DNA of 64,000 nt from Mycobacterium colombiense (lineage in GTDB: Bacteria; Actinomycetota; Actinomycetes; Mycobacteriales; Mycobacteriaceae), in contig NZ_MBEI01000053.1 in NCBI RefSeq assembly GCF_001953985.1, positions 62,001 through 126,000 of the forward strand, written 5' to 3'. The notes under the pieces are model-generated. The model was not told the DNA's origin. It saw only the letters and a list, made by a program, of their open reading frames with translations, and did not search any database. A program made the position numbers and the translations under genes. Below, in pieces: positions 40,705-49,543 of the stretch (positions are counted from its first letter, which is position 1; each line of letters opens with the position of its first letter).

Positions 40705-41327
40705 CAACCGGCCTCCAGACCACGTAAACAGAACCGCACCACGTGTGCGATGTCGTCGGGGCCCGGCCGGTCGGCCGAGCCGACATAGCGGCGCATGGTT
40801 GCGGCGGTGCAGCTGAACACCGCCTGGACGTCGCGGTCGACGTCGCTACTGCCCAGCGCCGCAACGGGTTCGACGAGGAGCTCGCGAAGCGGCCGCATCA
40901 TCTCCTGGTCGGCCGCGCGCCAGCTGGTACCGGCCGACATCTGGCCGGCCGCCGCGCGGGTCATGCTGATCAGGTGCGGGTCGGCCACCTGGGCCAGCGT
41001 GCCCTCGATCCACCGCGCGACCTTGTCACGCGGCTCGGATTCCTTGGCCATCTGATGCTCGAGGTAGGACACCACGATGCCCACGCCGCGTTCCATGACG
41101 GCGAGGATCAGATCGTCCTTACCGGCGAAGTAGCGGTAGAACGCCTTGTTCGACGAACCCGCCTCGGCGACGATGTCGCTGACCCGCGGCGGTTCGGGTG
41201 CGACGCGTTCCATGACCCGCACCGCGGCGGCCAGGATGCGTTCCACCTCCTCGGTGGCCTCCCGCTGGCGATCATCCAGTGCCCGCTCGACCGCGGCGGT
41301 CACGCGGTTAGAGCTCAACGAGCTCAC
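40704..41327 (-). CDS. TetR-family regulator
   Basis: 207 residues from GTG 41327, overlapping the dehydrogenase stop by 20 bases; a GTG at 41303 would instead start just after it. HTH of TetR type: ERILAAAVRVMERVAPEPPR and VSDIVAEAGSSNKAFYRYFA with GKDDLILAVMER. The ligand domain is unassigned, probably acyl-CoA or a steroid-like molecule judging from neighbours. It lies inside the operon it likely controls; a palindrome CGGAGAAT-AGC-ATTCTCCG upstream of the operon is the candidate site. Confidence 0.9.
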   Translation of the reverse strand: MSSLSSNRVTAAVERALDDRQREATEEVERILAAAVRVMERVAPEPPRVSDIVAEAGSSNKAFYRYFAGKDDLILAVMERGVGIVVSYLEHQMAKESEPRDKVARWIEGTLAQVADPHLISMTRAAAGQMSAGTSWRAADQEMMRPLRELLVEPVAALGSSDVDRDVQAVFSCTAATMRRYVGSADRPGPDDIAHVVRFCLRGLEAG

Positions 41328-42591
41328 CGTATTTGGCGCGCGCGGCCGCGCGCCGCACGTCGAGCATCTCGCTGGGCCAGTCGCCCTCCTCGGCCTCGTA
41401 ACCCTTGAGCAGCATCCGGGCCAGGTTGACCTTGTGCGCCTCGGTCGGCCCGTCGGCCAGGCCCAGCGCGATGCCGCCCAGCAGGACGTTGACCAGGGGC
41501 AGCTGGTCGGTCAGCCCCAGCGCCCCGTGCACCTGAATGGCCCGCAGGGCAATCGATTTGAGCACCTGCGATGCCAGGATCTTGCAGGCCGCGATCTCGG
41601 CGCGTGCGGCGCGCTCGTCGCCGTTGTCGATCAACCACGCGGCGTGCAGCACGGTCAGCCGGAACGGGATCAGCTCGGTGTACGAGTCGGCGACGAACTC
41701 CTGGACCAGTTGCTTGTCGGCCAGCAGACTACCTTGGGTGAAGCGGCTTTTCGCCCGGCGGGACATGATCTCGACGGCGCGTTGCGCCATCCCGATGGAG
41801 CGCATCGCGTGATGCAGGCGCCCGCCGGCCAGCCGGGTCTGCAAGATCAAAAAGCCCTGCCCGGGTTTGCCGAGCAGCGCGTCGGCGGGCACGCGCACGT
41901 CGTTGTAATGCACCAGCGAATGGCCCGGCTCGTGCGGGTCGGCCCCGACCAGGTGGTGATTGGCTTCCAGGACCAGCCCCTCGGTGCCGGCGGGGATCAG
42001 AAACGTCGACGCACCGGTGTGCACCGGCACGTCGGGATCGGTGATCGCGACGACGATGAAGAACGAGGCGACGGAGGCGTTGGAGGAGAAGTACTTTCGC
42101 CCGGTGATCACCCAGTCGTCGCCGTCGCGGACGGCGCGGGTGGTGAAGACCCTCGGATCCGCGCCGCCCTGCGGCTCGGTCATCGAGAAGCACGAGAAGA
42201 TCTCCCCGGACAGCAGGCCGGCCAGGTAGCGGTCCTTCTGTTCCTGGGTTCCGAAGCGGGCGATGATCTCGGCGTTGCCGGTGTCAGGCGCTTGCGTTCC
42301 GAACACGATCGGCGCCCATGGGCTCCGGCCCAGGATCTCGTTGATCAGCGTCAGCTTGACCGCACCGAATCCCTGCCCGCCCAGTTCCGGCCCCAGATGC
42401 GGTGCCCACAAACCCTTGTCGCGCACCTGCTGCTTGAGCGGGTCGACAATGCGGCGCCGCTCGTCGTTCAGCGGCAGAAACTCGCAGCCGGGAAACAGCA
42501 CCTCGAGCGGTTCCACCTCGTCGCGAACGAAGCCGCGGATCCACTCGAGCTTCTCCTCGAACTCCGGCTCGGTAGAAAAATCCCAGGACAT
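41308..42591 (-). CDS. Acyl-CoA dehydrogenase family protein
   Basis: 427 residues from ATG 42591. FEEKLEWIRGFVRDEVEPLE, GPELGGQGFGAVKLTLINEI, ISGEIFSCFSMTEPQGGADP (FAD-contacting strand), FITGRKYFSSNA-type WVITGRKYFSSNASVASFFI, and C-terminal helices ending ALGLTDQLPLVNVLL with LALGLADGPTEAHK. FAD-dependent alpha,beta-dehydrogenation of an acyl-CoA is expected; FadE number not assigned. Flanked by the SDR gene and the TetR gene, same strand. Confidence 0.92.
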   Translation of the reverse strand: MSWDFSTEPEFEEKLEWIRGFVRDEVEPLEVLFPGCEFLPLNDERRRIVDPLKQQVRDKGLWAPHLGPELGGQGFGAVKLTLINEILGRSPWAPIVFGTQAPDTGNAEIIARFGTQEQKDRYLAGLLSGEIFSCFSMTEPQGGADPRVFTTRAVRDGDDWVITGRKYFSSNASVASFFIVVAITDPDVPVHTGASTFLIPAGTEGLVLEANHHLVGADPHEPGHSLVHYNDVRVPADALLGKPGQGFLILQTRLAGGRLHHAMRSIGMAQRAVEIMSRRAKSRFTQGSLLADKQLVQEFVADSYTELIPFRLTVLHAAWLIDNGDERAARAEIAACKILASQVLKSIALRAIQVHGALGLTDQLPLVNVLLGGIALGLADGPTEAHKVNLARMLLKGYEAEEGDWPSEMLDVRRAAARAKYGELVEL

Positions 42592-42604
42592 TCGAACACT
42601 CCTT

Positions 42605-43369
42605 TCAGGGGATTCCGCCGTCGGCCCGCAGGATCGAGCCGGTGGTGAAGCTGGACGCGTCGGACGCCAGGAACAGTGCCGCGCCGACGATTTCGCGCGG
42701 GTCGCCCGCGCGCTGCAACGAAAGGTGCTTGAACGGATTCTGTTCGGCCGCCCCGAGATTCCAGGCCTTGCTCACGTCGGTGAGAAACGGCCCGGCCATC
42801 AGCGTATTGACCCGCACCGCCGGACCGAACGCCTTCGCCAGCGCCTCGGTCATGGCGTTGAGCCCGGCCTTTGACGCGGCGTAGGGGATGATGTCGGGCG
42901 TCGGCCGCAGCGAGCCGGCCGTGCTCACGTTGATGATCGAGCCCCGGCCGGCCGCCACCATGCGCTCACCCACCAACGCCGACAAGCGGAATGGGCCCTT
43001 GAGGTTGAGGTTGACCACGGCGTCGAACAGCTTCTCGGTCACATCGGTCAGCTTGTCGTACAGCGGGGACATGCCCGCGTTGTTGATCAGCGTGTCGACC
43101 TTGCCGAACCGCTCGTAGGCCGCCTCGACCAGGCCGTCGAGCTGATCCCAGCGCCCCACGTGCACCTGATACGGCAGGGCCGACCGGCCCGTCTCGGCCT
43201 CGATCTCCTTGGCGGTGGAGACGCAGTTGTCCATGTTGCGGCTCGCGATCACCACGTCGGCACCGCAGCGGGCCGCGCCGAATGCCATCTCGCGCCCCAG
43301 GCCGCGGCTACCACCGGTGATCAGGATGACGCGGTCGGTGAGATCGAAAAGCTCGTCGGCATAACCCAT
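42605..43369 (-). CDS. Short-chain dehydrogenase/reductase
   Basis: 254 residues from ATG 43369. Classical SDR: VILITGGSRGLGREMAFGAA (TGxxxGxG cofactor site), NNAG (TLINNAGMSP), catalytic Ser in STAGS and YAASK (Y-x-x-x-K in IPYAASKAGL). Most likely oxidises or reduces a hydroxyacyl or alcohol intermediate of the same pathway as the acyl-CoA dehydrogenase 13 bases downstream. The C-terminal ASSFTTGSILRADGGIP is standard. Confidence 0.93.
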   Translation of the reverse strand: MGYADELFDLTDRVILITGGSRGLGREMAFGAARCGADVVIASRNMDNCVSTAKEIEAETGRSALPYQVHVGRWDQLDGLVEAAYERFGKVDTLINNAGMSPLYDKLTDVTEKLFDAVVNLNLKGPFRLSALVGERMVAAGRGSIINVSTAGSLRPTPDIIPYAASKAGLNAMTEALAKAFGPAVRVNTLMAGPFLTDVSKAWNLGAAEQNPFKHLSLQRAGDPREIVGAALFLASDASSFTTGSILRADGGIP

Positions 43370-43379
43370 TTCAGGATCC

Positions 43380-44405
43380 CTAGTTAGATCGGGCGAGTTC
43401 GGCCGCCGTGGCGATGAGCTGGAGAATCATCGGGCCGAACGCGTCGGTGATCTTCGGGTCGACTTTGCCGGTCCGCACCCCGGCCGCGTACGTTTTCTCC
43501 AGCACGATGCCCAGCTTCCAGTTGGCCAGCACCAGGTAGTAGTCGATGTTCTCGGTCGACAATCCGCTGACGGATTCGTAATGCTCCAACAGCTCGCTGC
43601 GTGTCGGCATGCCGCGCATGTCGAGATAAAATCCGTCCTCGCGCGGCTTTTCGCCGTCGTAGCCCAGCAGGCACCACGCCAGGTCGAGCAGCGGATCGCC
43701 CACCGTGGTCATCTCCCAGTCCATGATCGCGGCCAGGCGCGCGGGGGCGCCGTGCGCGAACATCACGTTGGCGAACTGATAGTCGCCGTGCATGATGCCC
43801 GCGCGGTAATGCGCCGGACGGTTGCGGCGCAACCAGTCGGAGGCGACGTCCAGACCCGGCAGCTCGCGGACCTTGTAGGCGTCGAGGAACGCCAGCCAGC
43901 GATCGACCTGCCGCTCGTGGAATCCGTCCGGGCGGCCGAAGCCTTCGAGTCCTTGCTCGCGCCAATCCACTCGGCCCAGCTTGGCCGCGCCGTCGACCAA
44001 TTGGAAGGCCAGGCCGCGCCGGGCCTCGAGGTCGGTGTCGAACGGCGATTGCCAGCCGCCGTCCATCGGGCTCCACCCGTCGATCGCCTGCATGACGTAG
44101 AACGGCATCCCGAGCACTTCGCCGGTGTCGTCGGCTGCGATCAGCGCCGCGTGCGGGACATCGGTGCCCGACAGCGCGCGCACGAGGCGGATCTCCCGGA
44201 GCAGCCCGTCGATGCGGGCGGCGTCGGCCCGGGCGCCGGGCATCCGCAGCACCATCCGCCGGCCACCGCGCTCGATCAGGTACAGGGTGTTCTGCGACCC
44301 GCCCTTCAGCTGCGTCAGCCGCGCCTCTTCGCCACCGCCCGGTGCGTCGTTCGCATCCAGCCAGCGAGCGAGGACGCCCGCGTCGAGCCCCGATTCACCA
44401 GTCAC
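43380..44405 (-). CDS. APH-family phosphotransferase, operon leader gene
   Basis: 341 residues from GTG 44405, chosen over upstream in-frame codons because the palindrome and promoter region lie just before it. N-lobe LTQLKGGSQNTLYLIERGGR, catalytic IMHGDYQFANVMF and metal loop AAIMDWEMTTVGDPLLDLAW. ACAD10/11-type kinase fold, paralogous to 31340 and 45980. First gene of a five-gene operon; together with the downstream acyl-CoA dehydrogenase this mirrors the kinase-plus-dehydrogenase pairing of ACAD10/11. Confidence 0.9.
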   Translation of the reverse strand: MTGESGLDAGVLARWLDANDAPGGGEEARLTQLKGGSQNTLYLIERGGRRMVLRMPGARADAARIDGLLREIRLVRALSGTDVPHAALIAADDTGEVLGMPFYVMQAIDGWSPMDGGWQSPFDTDLEARRGLAFQLVDGAAKLGRVDWREQGLEGFGRPDGFHERQVDRWLAFLDAYKVRELPGLDVASDWLRRNRPAHYRAGIMHGDYQFANVMFAHGAPARLAAIMDWEMTTVGDPLLDLAWCLLGYDGEKPREDGFYLDMRGMPTRSELLEHYESVSGLSTENIDYYLVLANWKLGIVLEKTYAAGVRTGKVDPKITDAFGPMILQLIATAAELARSN

Positions 44406-44439
44406 TCGCCCACCCTCTCTGCACACCCCGATCTCTGTG

Positions 44440-44458
44440 CGGAGAATAGCATTCTCCG
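44440..44458. promoter_or_regulatory. Operator-like palindrome upstream of the TetR operon
   Basis: CGGAGAAT-AGC-ATTCTCCG: perfect 8-bp arms, 3-base spacer, 35 bases before GTG 44405, in the 74-base gap after the methyltransferase gene. Size and position suit a TetR dimer; the TetR gene at 40704 is in the same operon. Confidence 0.7.
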
Positions 44459-44479
44459 TGCTAGAGGCAAGTGCGGCTG

Positions 44480-45151
44480 TCAGCCCGGTTTGTGCGCGCT
44501 CAGCAGGAACCCGGGCGCCATGAAGTGGCCGTCGTCGTCGTGGTCCAGGTGCGCCAGTGGATTGTCCGGCGAGCCGGCCGCGTCGTCCGTGCCGTACACC
44601 TTGGCCGCGCGAACGTCGTCGACCCGCCACAGTGTCGCGACGGCGTCGTGCAGTTCGGTTTCGGTGAACCCGGGCGGGCCCGGCCGGTCCGAATGGGCGT
44701 CGTCCAGTGCGCCGGCGGCGAAGGCCAGGATGTACAGCGCGGCGCCCGGCGCGGCGGCCCGAAAGATGGACTGCACGTAGTCCTGGCGCCGGTCGGGCGG
44801 CAGCGCGTGAAACAGCCCGCTGTCCAGAATCGTGGAGAAGCGACCGTCATAGCCGCCGAAGCTGGTCACGTCGGCCTGGGCGAACGTCGCCGTCGTCAGG
44901 CCCTGCTCGGTGGCGGCGGCGGTGGCCGCGGCGATCGCGGTCGCACTGGCGTCCAGGCCGACCACGGTGTAGCCGAGCGCGGCGAGGGTCAGCGACAAAG
45001 CCGCGTGGCCGCAACCGGAGTCCAGCACCTCGCTGCGGATCTTGCCCTGATCGATGAGCAGCGCCAGCTCCGGTTGGGGCCGCCCGATGCTCCAGGGAGG
45101 CGGGGCGGCTTGTCGGTAGGCGGCGTCCCAATCCCTGTCCGGTTCACTCAT
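44480..45151 (-). CDS. Class I SAM-dependent methyltransferase
   Basis: 223 residues from ATG 45151. SAM-binding motif EVLDSGCGHAALSLTLAALG, then VGLDASATAIAAATAAATEQ, and ILDSGLFHALPPDRRQDYVQ. The D-S-G-L-F-H and ALYILAFAAGALDD segments resemble thiopurine/tellurite-type methyltransferases (TPMT/TehB-like). Acceptor unknown. Divergent from the histidine-phosphatase gene at 45278 with a 126-base gap that probably holds both promoters. Confidence 0.9.
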   Translation of the reverse strand: MSEPDRDWDAAYRQAAPPPWSIGRPQPELALLIDQGKIRSEVLDSGCGHAALSLTLAALGYTVVGLDASATAIAAATAAATEQGLTTATFAQADVTSFGGYDGRFSTILDSGLFHALPPDRRQDYVQSIFRAAAPGAALYILAFAAGALDDAHSDRPGPPGFTETELHDAVATLWRVDDVRAAKVYGTDDAAGSPDNPLAHLDHDDDGHFMAPGFLLSAHKPG

Positions 45152-45277
45152 CCGTCCTCCTCGGCATTGGGGGCATGAAGTTGGTGCAGCGATGTCATTG
45201 TGCACGCCCTGAACGACGGGCAAGGGGCGATGAGAGACTTCGGACCGGCACAACCTTTCGACAAGACAGGAAGAAAC

Positions 45278-45916
45278 ATGCAAGTGCTTCTGGTCCGGCA
45301 CGCGCTGCCGCTGCGCAGCGAACACGGACAAGGTTCCGATCCGGACCTGTCGGAGGAAGGGTTGGCCCAGATCGAGCGACTCCCCAAGGCGCTCGCCAGG
45401 TTTCCCATCGCGCGGGTGGTGAGCAGCCCGCAGCGCCGCGCCATCCAGACCGCCGAACCGGTCGCGGCGGATCGCGGCCTGACCGTCGAGATCGACGATC
45501 GCTTCGCCGAGTACGACCGCGACCTTCCCGTGTACATCCCCGTCGAGCAGATCCGGGCGGAGATGCCCGAAGAGTGGGCGCGCCTGGCTCAGGGGCATCT
45601 GCCCAGCGCGGTTGACGAGGACGCTTTTCGTGCCCGGGTGCGCAACGCGGTCGACGACCTGGTGGCCACCGGCGACCCCGACGACACGGTCGCGGTGTTC
45701 AGCCATGGCGGGGTCATCAACGTCCTGCTGCACGAAATCCTCGGCACCGCCCGGCTGCTCTCCTTTCCGGTCGACTACGCCTCGGTCACTCGGCTGTTGT
45801 TCTCCCGGTCCGGGCAGGCGACGGTGGCGGCGGTCAACACCACCGAACACGTCTGGGACCTGTTGCCGCGAAACCAGAGGCTGCTCGACGACGACGCGAG
45901 CCGTGGCAAGGCCTGA
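45278..45916 (+). CDS. Histidine phosphatase (phosphoglycerate-mutase superfamily)
   Basis: 212 residues from ATG 45278 with ACAGGAAGAAAC upstream. Catalytic RHG box appears as LLVRHALPLRSEHG (R-H, with Ala for Gly), second VVSSPQRRAIQTAE (Arg), the proton donor Glu in FAEYDRDLPVYIP, and the second catalytic His in VAVFSHGGVINVLL. Phosphomonoesterase activity expected; substrate unknown. Followed 63 bases later by fadE36. Confidence 0.9.
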   Translation: MQVLLVRHALPLRSEHGQGSDPDLSEEGLAQIERLPKALARFPIARVVSSPQRRAIQTAEPVAADRGLTVEIDDRFAEYDRDLPVYIPVEQIRAEMPEEWARLAQGHLPSAVDEDAFRARVRNAVDDLVATGDPDDTVAVFSHGGVINVLLHEILGTARLLSFPVDYASVTRLLFSRSGQATVAAVNTTEHVWDLLPRNQRLLDDDASRGKA

Positions 45917-45979
45917 GCGGGGGACCGGCAAATCGCAGGTGGTGCCGCGCGTCGAGCCCGGCGATGGTAGACAAGTTCG

Positions 45980-47032
45980 GTGACTTCAGCTGACCAACTC
46001 GAGGGGCTCGACCTGGCCTCGCTGGACTCCTACCTGCGTTCGCTCGGGATCGGGCGCGACGGAGAGTTGCGCGCCGACTTCATTTCCGGTGGCCGCTCGA
46101 ACCTGACGTTCCGTGTCTACGACGACAGCACCAGTTGGCTGGTGCGGCGTCCGCCGCTGCACGGATTGACCCCGTCGGCGCACGACATGGCCCGCGAGTA
46201 CCGCGTCGTCGCGGCGCTGCAGGACACGCCCGTTCCGGTGGCGCGCACAATCGGGCTCTGCGAGGACGACTCGGTGCTGGGCGCGCCCTTCCAGATCGTC
46301 GAATTCGTCGCCGGACAGGTGGTGCGCCGCCGCGCTCAACTCGAGTCGTTCAGCCACACGGTCATCGGCGGCTGCGTCGACTCGTTGATCCGCGTCCTCG
46401 TCGACCTCCACACCGTCGACCCCAACGCCGTCGGCCTGGCCGATTTCGGCAAGCCCAGCGGCTATCTGGAGCGTCAGGTGCGGCGATGGGGCTCGCAATG
46501 GTCACTGGTGCGGTTGCCCGAAGATCGGCGCGATGCCGATGTGGAACGGCTGCATTCCGGTCTGGGCGAGGCGATTCCGCAGCAGAGCCGCACCTCGATC
46601 GTGCACGGCGACTACCGGATCGATAACACGATTCTGGACGCCGACGATCCGACCAAGGTTCGTGCGGTCGTCGACTGGGAGCTGTCCACCCTGGGGGATC
46701 CGCTGTCCGACGCGGCCCTGATGTGTGTGTACCGCGACCCCGCGCTGGATTTGATCGTCAATGCGCAGGCCGCGTGGACGTCACCGTTGTTGCCGACGGC
46801 CGACGAACTGGCGGACCGCTATTCGCTGGTGGCCGGTACACCGCTGGCGCATTGGGAGTTCTACATGGCGCTGGCCTACTTCAAGCTCGCCATCATCGCC
46901 GCGGGCATCGACTTCCGCCGGCGGATGTCGGATCAGGCCCGCGGCAGTGGCGACCCGTCCGAGCACACACCGGAGGTCGTGGCGCCGCTGATTTCCCGCG
47001 GTCTGGCCGAACTCGCGAAGCTGCCCGGCTAG
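45980..47032 (+). CDS. fadE36: APH-family phosphotransferase FadE36 (Rv3761c-like)
   Basis: 350 residues from GTG 45980 (Rv3761c is 351). DFISGGRSNLTFRVYDDSTS and LVRRPPLHGLTPSAHDMARE, catalytic SIVHGDYRIDNTILD and VRAVVDWELSTLGDPLSDAA. Despite the name it has the kinase-like domain and no acyl-CoA dehydrogenase domain. Third such paralogue in the window. In H37Rv it is next to Rv3762c; here the two are separated by roughly 6 kb. Its stop overlaps the LapA-like gene's stop (4 bases, convergent). Confidence 0.92.
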   Translation: MTSADQLEGLDLASLDSYLRSLGIGRDGELRADFISGGRSNLTFRVYDDSTSWLVRRPPLHGLTPSAHDMAREYRVVAALQDTPVPVARTIGLCEDDSVLGAPFQIVEFVAGQVVRRRAQLESFSHTVIGGCVDSLIRVLVDLHTVDPNAVGLADFGKPSGYLERQVRRWGSQWSLVRLPEDRRDADVERLHSGLGEAIPQQSRTSIVHGDYRIDNTILDADDPTKVRAVVDWELSTLGDPLSDAALMCVYRDPALDLIVNAQAAWTSPLLPTADELADRYSLVAGTPLAHWEFYMALAYFKLAIIAAGIDFRRRMSDQARGSGDPSEHTPEVVAPLISRGLAELAKLPG

Positions 47033-47379
47033 CGCGAGGCGGCCGCGTGCTGCCGTTTGGCCGCGCGGCGCAGCTGCAAGATGCGTGCGGTGCCGACCGC
47101 AACCGTGATCAGCCCCCCGACCACGGCCGCCAGCAGGATCGCAACTCCCTTGGGCTGGCTCCAGTGCCAACCCAAGAACTGAAACTCAGCTGGTGTCGTG
47201 TTCTGGGTGATGAAAATCAGCAACAGGATCAGGATCACGAAGCCGGCGATCAGCGACGACCACAGGGCGCCGGCGCGGGTGAACCCGATGGCCGGTTCCT
47301 TTGCTGGTGCGCCGGTCTTGGCGGCGGGATCGGGCTTGGGGGGCGGCTGCCCGGGCGAGGCAGGGGTGTGGCTGCTCAT
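47029..47379 (-). CDS. LapA-like small membrane protein (Rv3760-like)
   Basis: 116 residues from ATG 47379 (Rv3760 is about 115). Pro-rich cytosolic start (PASPGQPPPKPDPAAKTGAP), two transmembrane helices (SLIAGFVILILLLIFITQNT; VAILLAAVVGGLITVAVGTA) and a basic tail (LQLRRAAKRQHAA), the LapA/DUF1049 layout. Convergent with fadE36 and divergent from proX. Confidence 0.88.
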   Translation of the reverse strand: MSSHTPASPGQPPPKPDPAAKTGAPAKEPAIGFTRAGALWSSLIAGFVILILLLIFITQNTTPAEFQFLGWHWSQPKGVAILLAAVVGGLITVAVGTARILQLRRAAKRQHAAASR

Positions 47380-47478
47380 ACTGCCATCTTTGCCCTATCG
47401 GACGCCGATTGAAACCGATTCGGACAACCGAACCTTACGGGCCAGCGTTTGCGCGGTTCCGGCGTTAGGGTCGGCGGT

Positions 47479-48426
47479 ATGACGGCACTGCCGCACGTGC
47501 GGGGCGCGATCACGCGCGCGGTGGTACTGGTGATGGCGATGTCCGTCGTTGCGGCGTGCAGCAATTCCGATCCGTTGGGGGCGCAGGTGCGAAGCCCCAA
47601 CTCCATTGTCATTGGTTCCGCCGATTTTCCGGAATCGCAGATCATCGCCGAGATCTATGCACAAGCCTTGCAGGCCAATGGTTTCGAAGTGGGCAAGCGG
47701 ATGGGCATCGGCAGCCGGGAGACGTATATTCCTGCACTCAAAGACCATTCCATCGATCTGGTGCCGGAGTACATCGGCAATCTGTTGCTCTACATTTCGC
47801 CGCAGTCCGACGCCACCACGCTGGATGCCGTCGGGCGGGAGCTGGATCAGCGCCTACCCAGTGACCTCTCGATTCTGACGCCCGCCCCGGCCACGGACAC
47901 CGACACGGTCAGCGTTACGGGACAAACGGCGAATTCCTGGAACCTGAAGACAATCGCCGATCTGGCCGTCCATTCGGCCGACGTGCGATTCGGGGCGCCC
48001 TCGGCGTTCTCCACCCGTCCGGCGGGGCTGCCCGGGCTGCGGGAGAAGTACGGACTCGAGATCAAGCCGGGAAACTTCGTCGCCATCGACGACGGGGGCG
48101 GCGCGGTCACCGTGCGAGCATTGGTCGAGGGCAGGGTGAACGCCGCCAACATCTTCACCACGTCGCCGGCCATCCCGCAGAACCACTTGGTGGTCCTCGA
48201 CGACCCCGAACATAATTTCGTGGCCGGAAACATTGTGCCGCTGCTCAATTCGCAGAAGAGGTCGCCGCGGCTCAAAGAGGTGCTGGATGCGGTCTCGGCG
48301 AAGCTGACCACGTCCGGCGTCGCCGGACTCAACGCCGCGGTGTCGGGGAATTCGGGCATCGATCCCGACCAGGCGGCACGAAACTGGGTGCGCGACAACG
48401 GCTTCGACCATCCGATCGGGGGATGA
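47479..48426 (+). CDS. proX: Glycine betaine/proline/choline ABC transporter, substrate-binding lipoprotein ProX
   Basis: 315 residues from ATG 47479 (same as Rv3759c). Lipoprotein signal with lipobox VVAAC (C27). The mature OpuAC-type domain includes IVIGSADFPESQIIAEIYAQ, YIGNLLLYISPQSD and VSGNSGIDPDQAARNWVRDN. Captures quaternary-ammonium or osmoprotectant ligands outside the membrane and passes them to ProW/ProZ. First gene of the proXVWZ operon; proV's TTG start follows one base after its stop. Confidence 0.95.
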   Translation: MTALPHVRGAITRAVVLVMAMSVVAACSNSDPLGAQVRSPNSIVIGSADFPESQIIAEIYAQALQANGFEVGKRMGIGSRETYIPALKDHSIDLVPEYIGNLLLYISPQSDATTLDAVGRELDQRLPSDLSILTPAPATDTDTVSVTGQTANSWNLKTIADLAVHSADVRFGAPSAFSTRPAGLPGLREKYGLEIKPGNFVAIDDGGGAVTVRALVEGRVNAANIFTTSPAIPQNHLVVLDDPEHNFVAGNIVPLLNSQKRSPRLKEVLDAVSAKLTTSGVAGLNAAVSGNSGIDPDQAARNWVRDNGFDHPIGG

Positions 48427-48427
48427 C

Positions 48428-49540
48428 TTGATCATCTTCGACAACGTCAGCAAGGTCTTCGCCGACGGAACCACCGCCGTGAACCAGCTCAGCCTGAGCG
48501 TCCCCACCGGCAAGCTGACCGTGTTCGTCGGGTCCTCCGGCAGCGGCAAGACCACGGCGCTGCGCATGATCAACCGGATGATCGAGCCCACCTCGGGCAC
48601 CATCACCATCGACGGCGTCGACGTCTCCACCCGCGACCCGGTGAAGCTGCGCCTCGGCATCGGGTACGTCATCCAGCACGCCGGCCTCATGCCCCACCAA
48701 CGCGTAATCGACAATGTGGCAACGGTTCCCGTCTTACGGGGCCAGTCGCGCCGGGCCGCGCGCAAAGAAGCGTACGCGGTGCTCGAACGGGTCGGGTTGG
48801 ACGCCAAGCTCGCGACCCGCTACCCCGCACAGCTCTCCGGTGGCGAGCAACAGCGGGTCGGCGTGGCACGTGCGCTGGCCGCCGACCCGCCGATTCTGTT
48901 GATGGATGAGCCGTTCTCCGCCGTCGACCCGGTGGTCCGCCACGATCTGCAGAACGAAATACTGCGCCTGCAGGGCGAATTGCACAAGACGATCGTCTTC
49001 GTCACCCACGACATCGATGAGGCGCTGCGGCTCGGTGAACGAGTCGCGGTGTTCAAGGGTGGTTCGCTGCAGCAGTACGACGAGCCGGCCCGGCTGCTGT
49101 CGCGGCCGGCCAACGACTTCGTGTCGCGGTTCATCGGCCTGGGTCGCGGCTACCGATGGCTGCAACTCCTCGATGCGGCCGGGCTGCCGCTGCACGACGT
49201 CGAACGGATCACGGCCGACCAGCTTTCCGCGACAACGCTTTCCGACCGCTGGGCGGTGGTCGTCGACGACGCCGGAGTTCCGCTCGGCTGGATCGACGGC
49301 GAGGGGCTGCGACGGCACCGCGACGGTGTGTCATTGCCCGACAGCATGAGCGGGGTCGGAGCGCTGTTTCGGCCGCGGGGCAATCTGAGCCAGGCGCTGG
49401 ACGCGGCGCTGTCGTCGCCGTCGGGCATCGGTGTCGCCGTCGACGACGGCGGCAGGGTGATCGGCGGCGTGCTGGCCGCCGACGTGCTGGCCGCGGTCAA
49501 CTCGCGACGGCTGGGTTCGGACGAACCCCGGGGGAGTTAG
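48428..49540 (+). CDS. proV: Osmoprotectant ABC transporter ATPase ProV
   Basis: 370 residues from TTG 48428. Walker A GSSGSGKT (35-42), Q-loop YVIQHAGLMPHQ, signature LSGGEQQRVGVARALA, Walker B PPILLMDEPFSAVDP, H-loop VTHDIDEALRLG. The C-terminal region (ATTLSDRWAVVVDDAGVPLG; GIGVAVDDGGRVIGGVLAAD) is a CBS pair, which in homologues senses ionic strength. It energises uptake through ProW/ProZ. proW starts 3 bases downstream of its stop. Confidence 0.96.
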   Translation: MIIFDNVSKVFADGTTAVNQLSLSVPTGKLTVFVGSSGSGKTTALRMINRMIEPTSGTITIDGVDVSTRDPVKLRLGIGYVIQHAGLMPHQRVIDNVATVPVLRGQSRRAARKEAYAVLERVGLDAKLATRYPAQLSGGEQQRVGVARALAADPPILLMDEPFSAVDPVVRHDLQNEILRLQGELHKTIVFVTHDIDEALRLGERVAVFKGGSLQQYDEPARLLSRPANDFVSRFIGLGRGYRWLQLLDAAGLPLHDVERITADQLSATTLSDRWAVVVDDAGVPLGWIDGEGLRRHRDGVSLPDSMSGVGALFRPRGNLSQALDAALSSPSGIGVAVDDGGRVIGGVLAADVLAAVNSRRLGSDEPRGS

Positions 49541-49543
49541 CCG

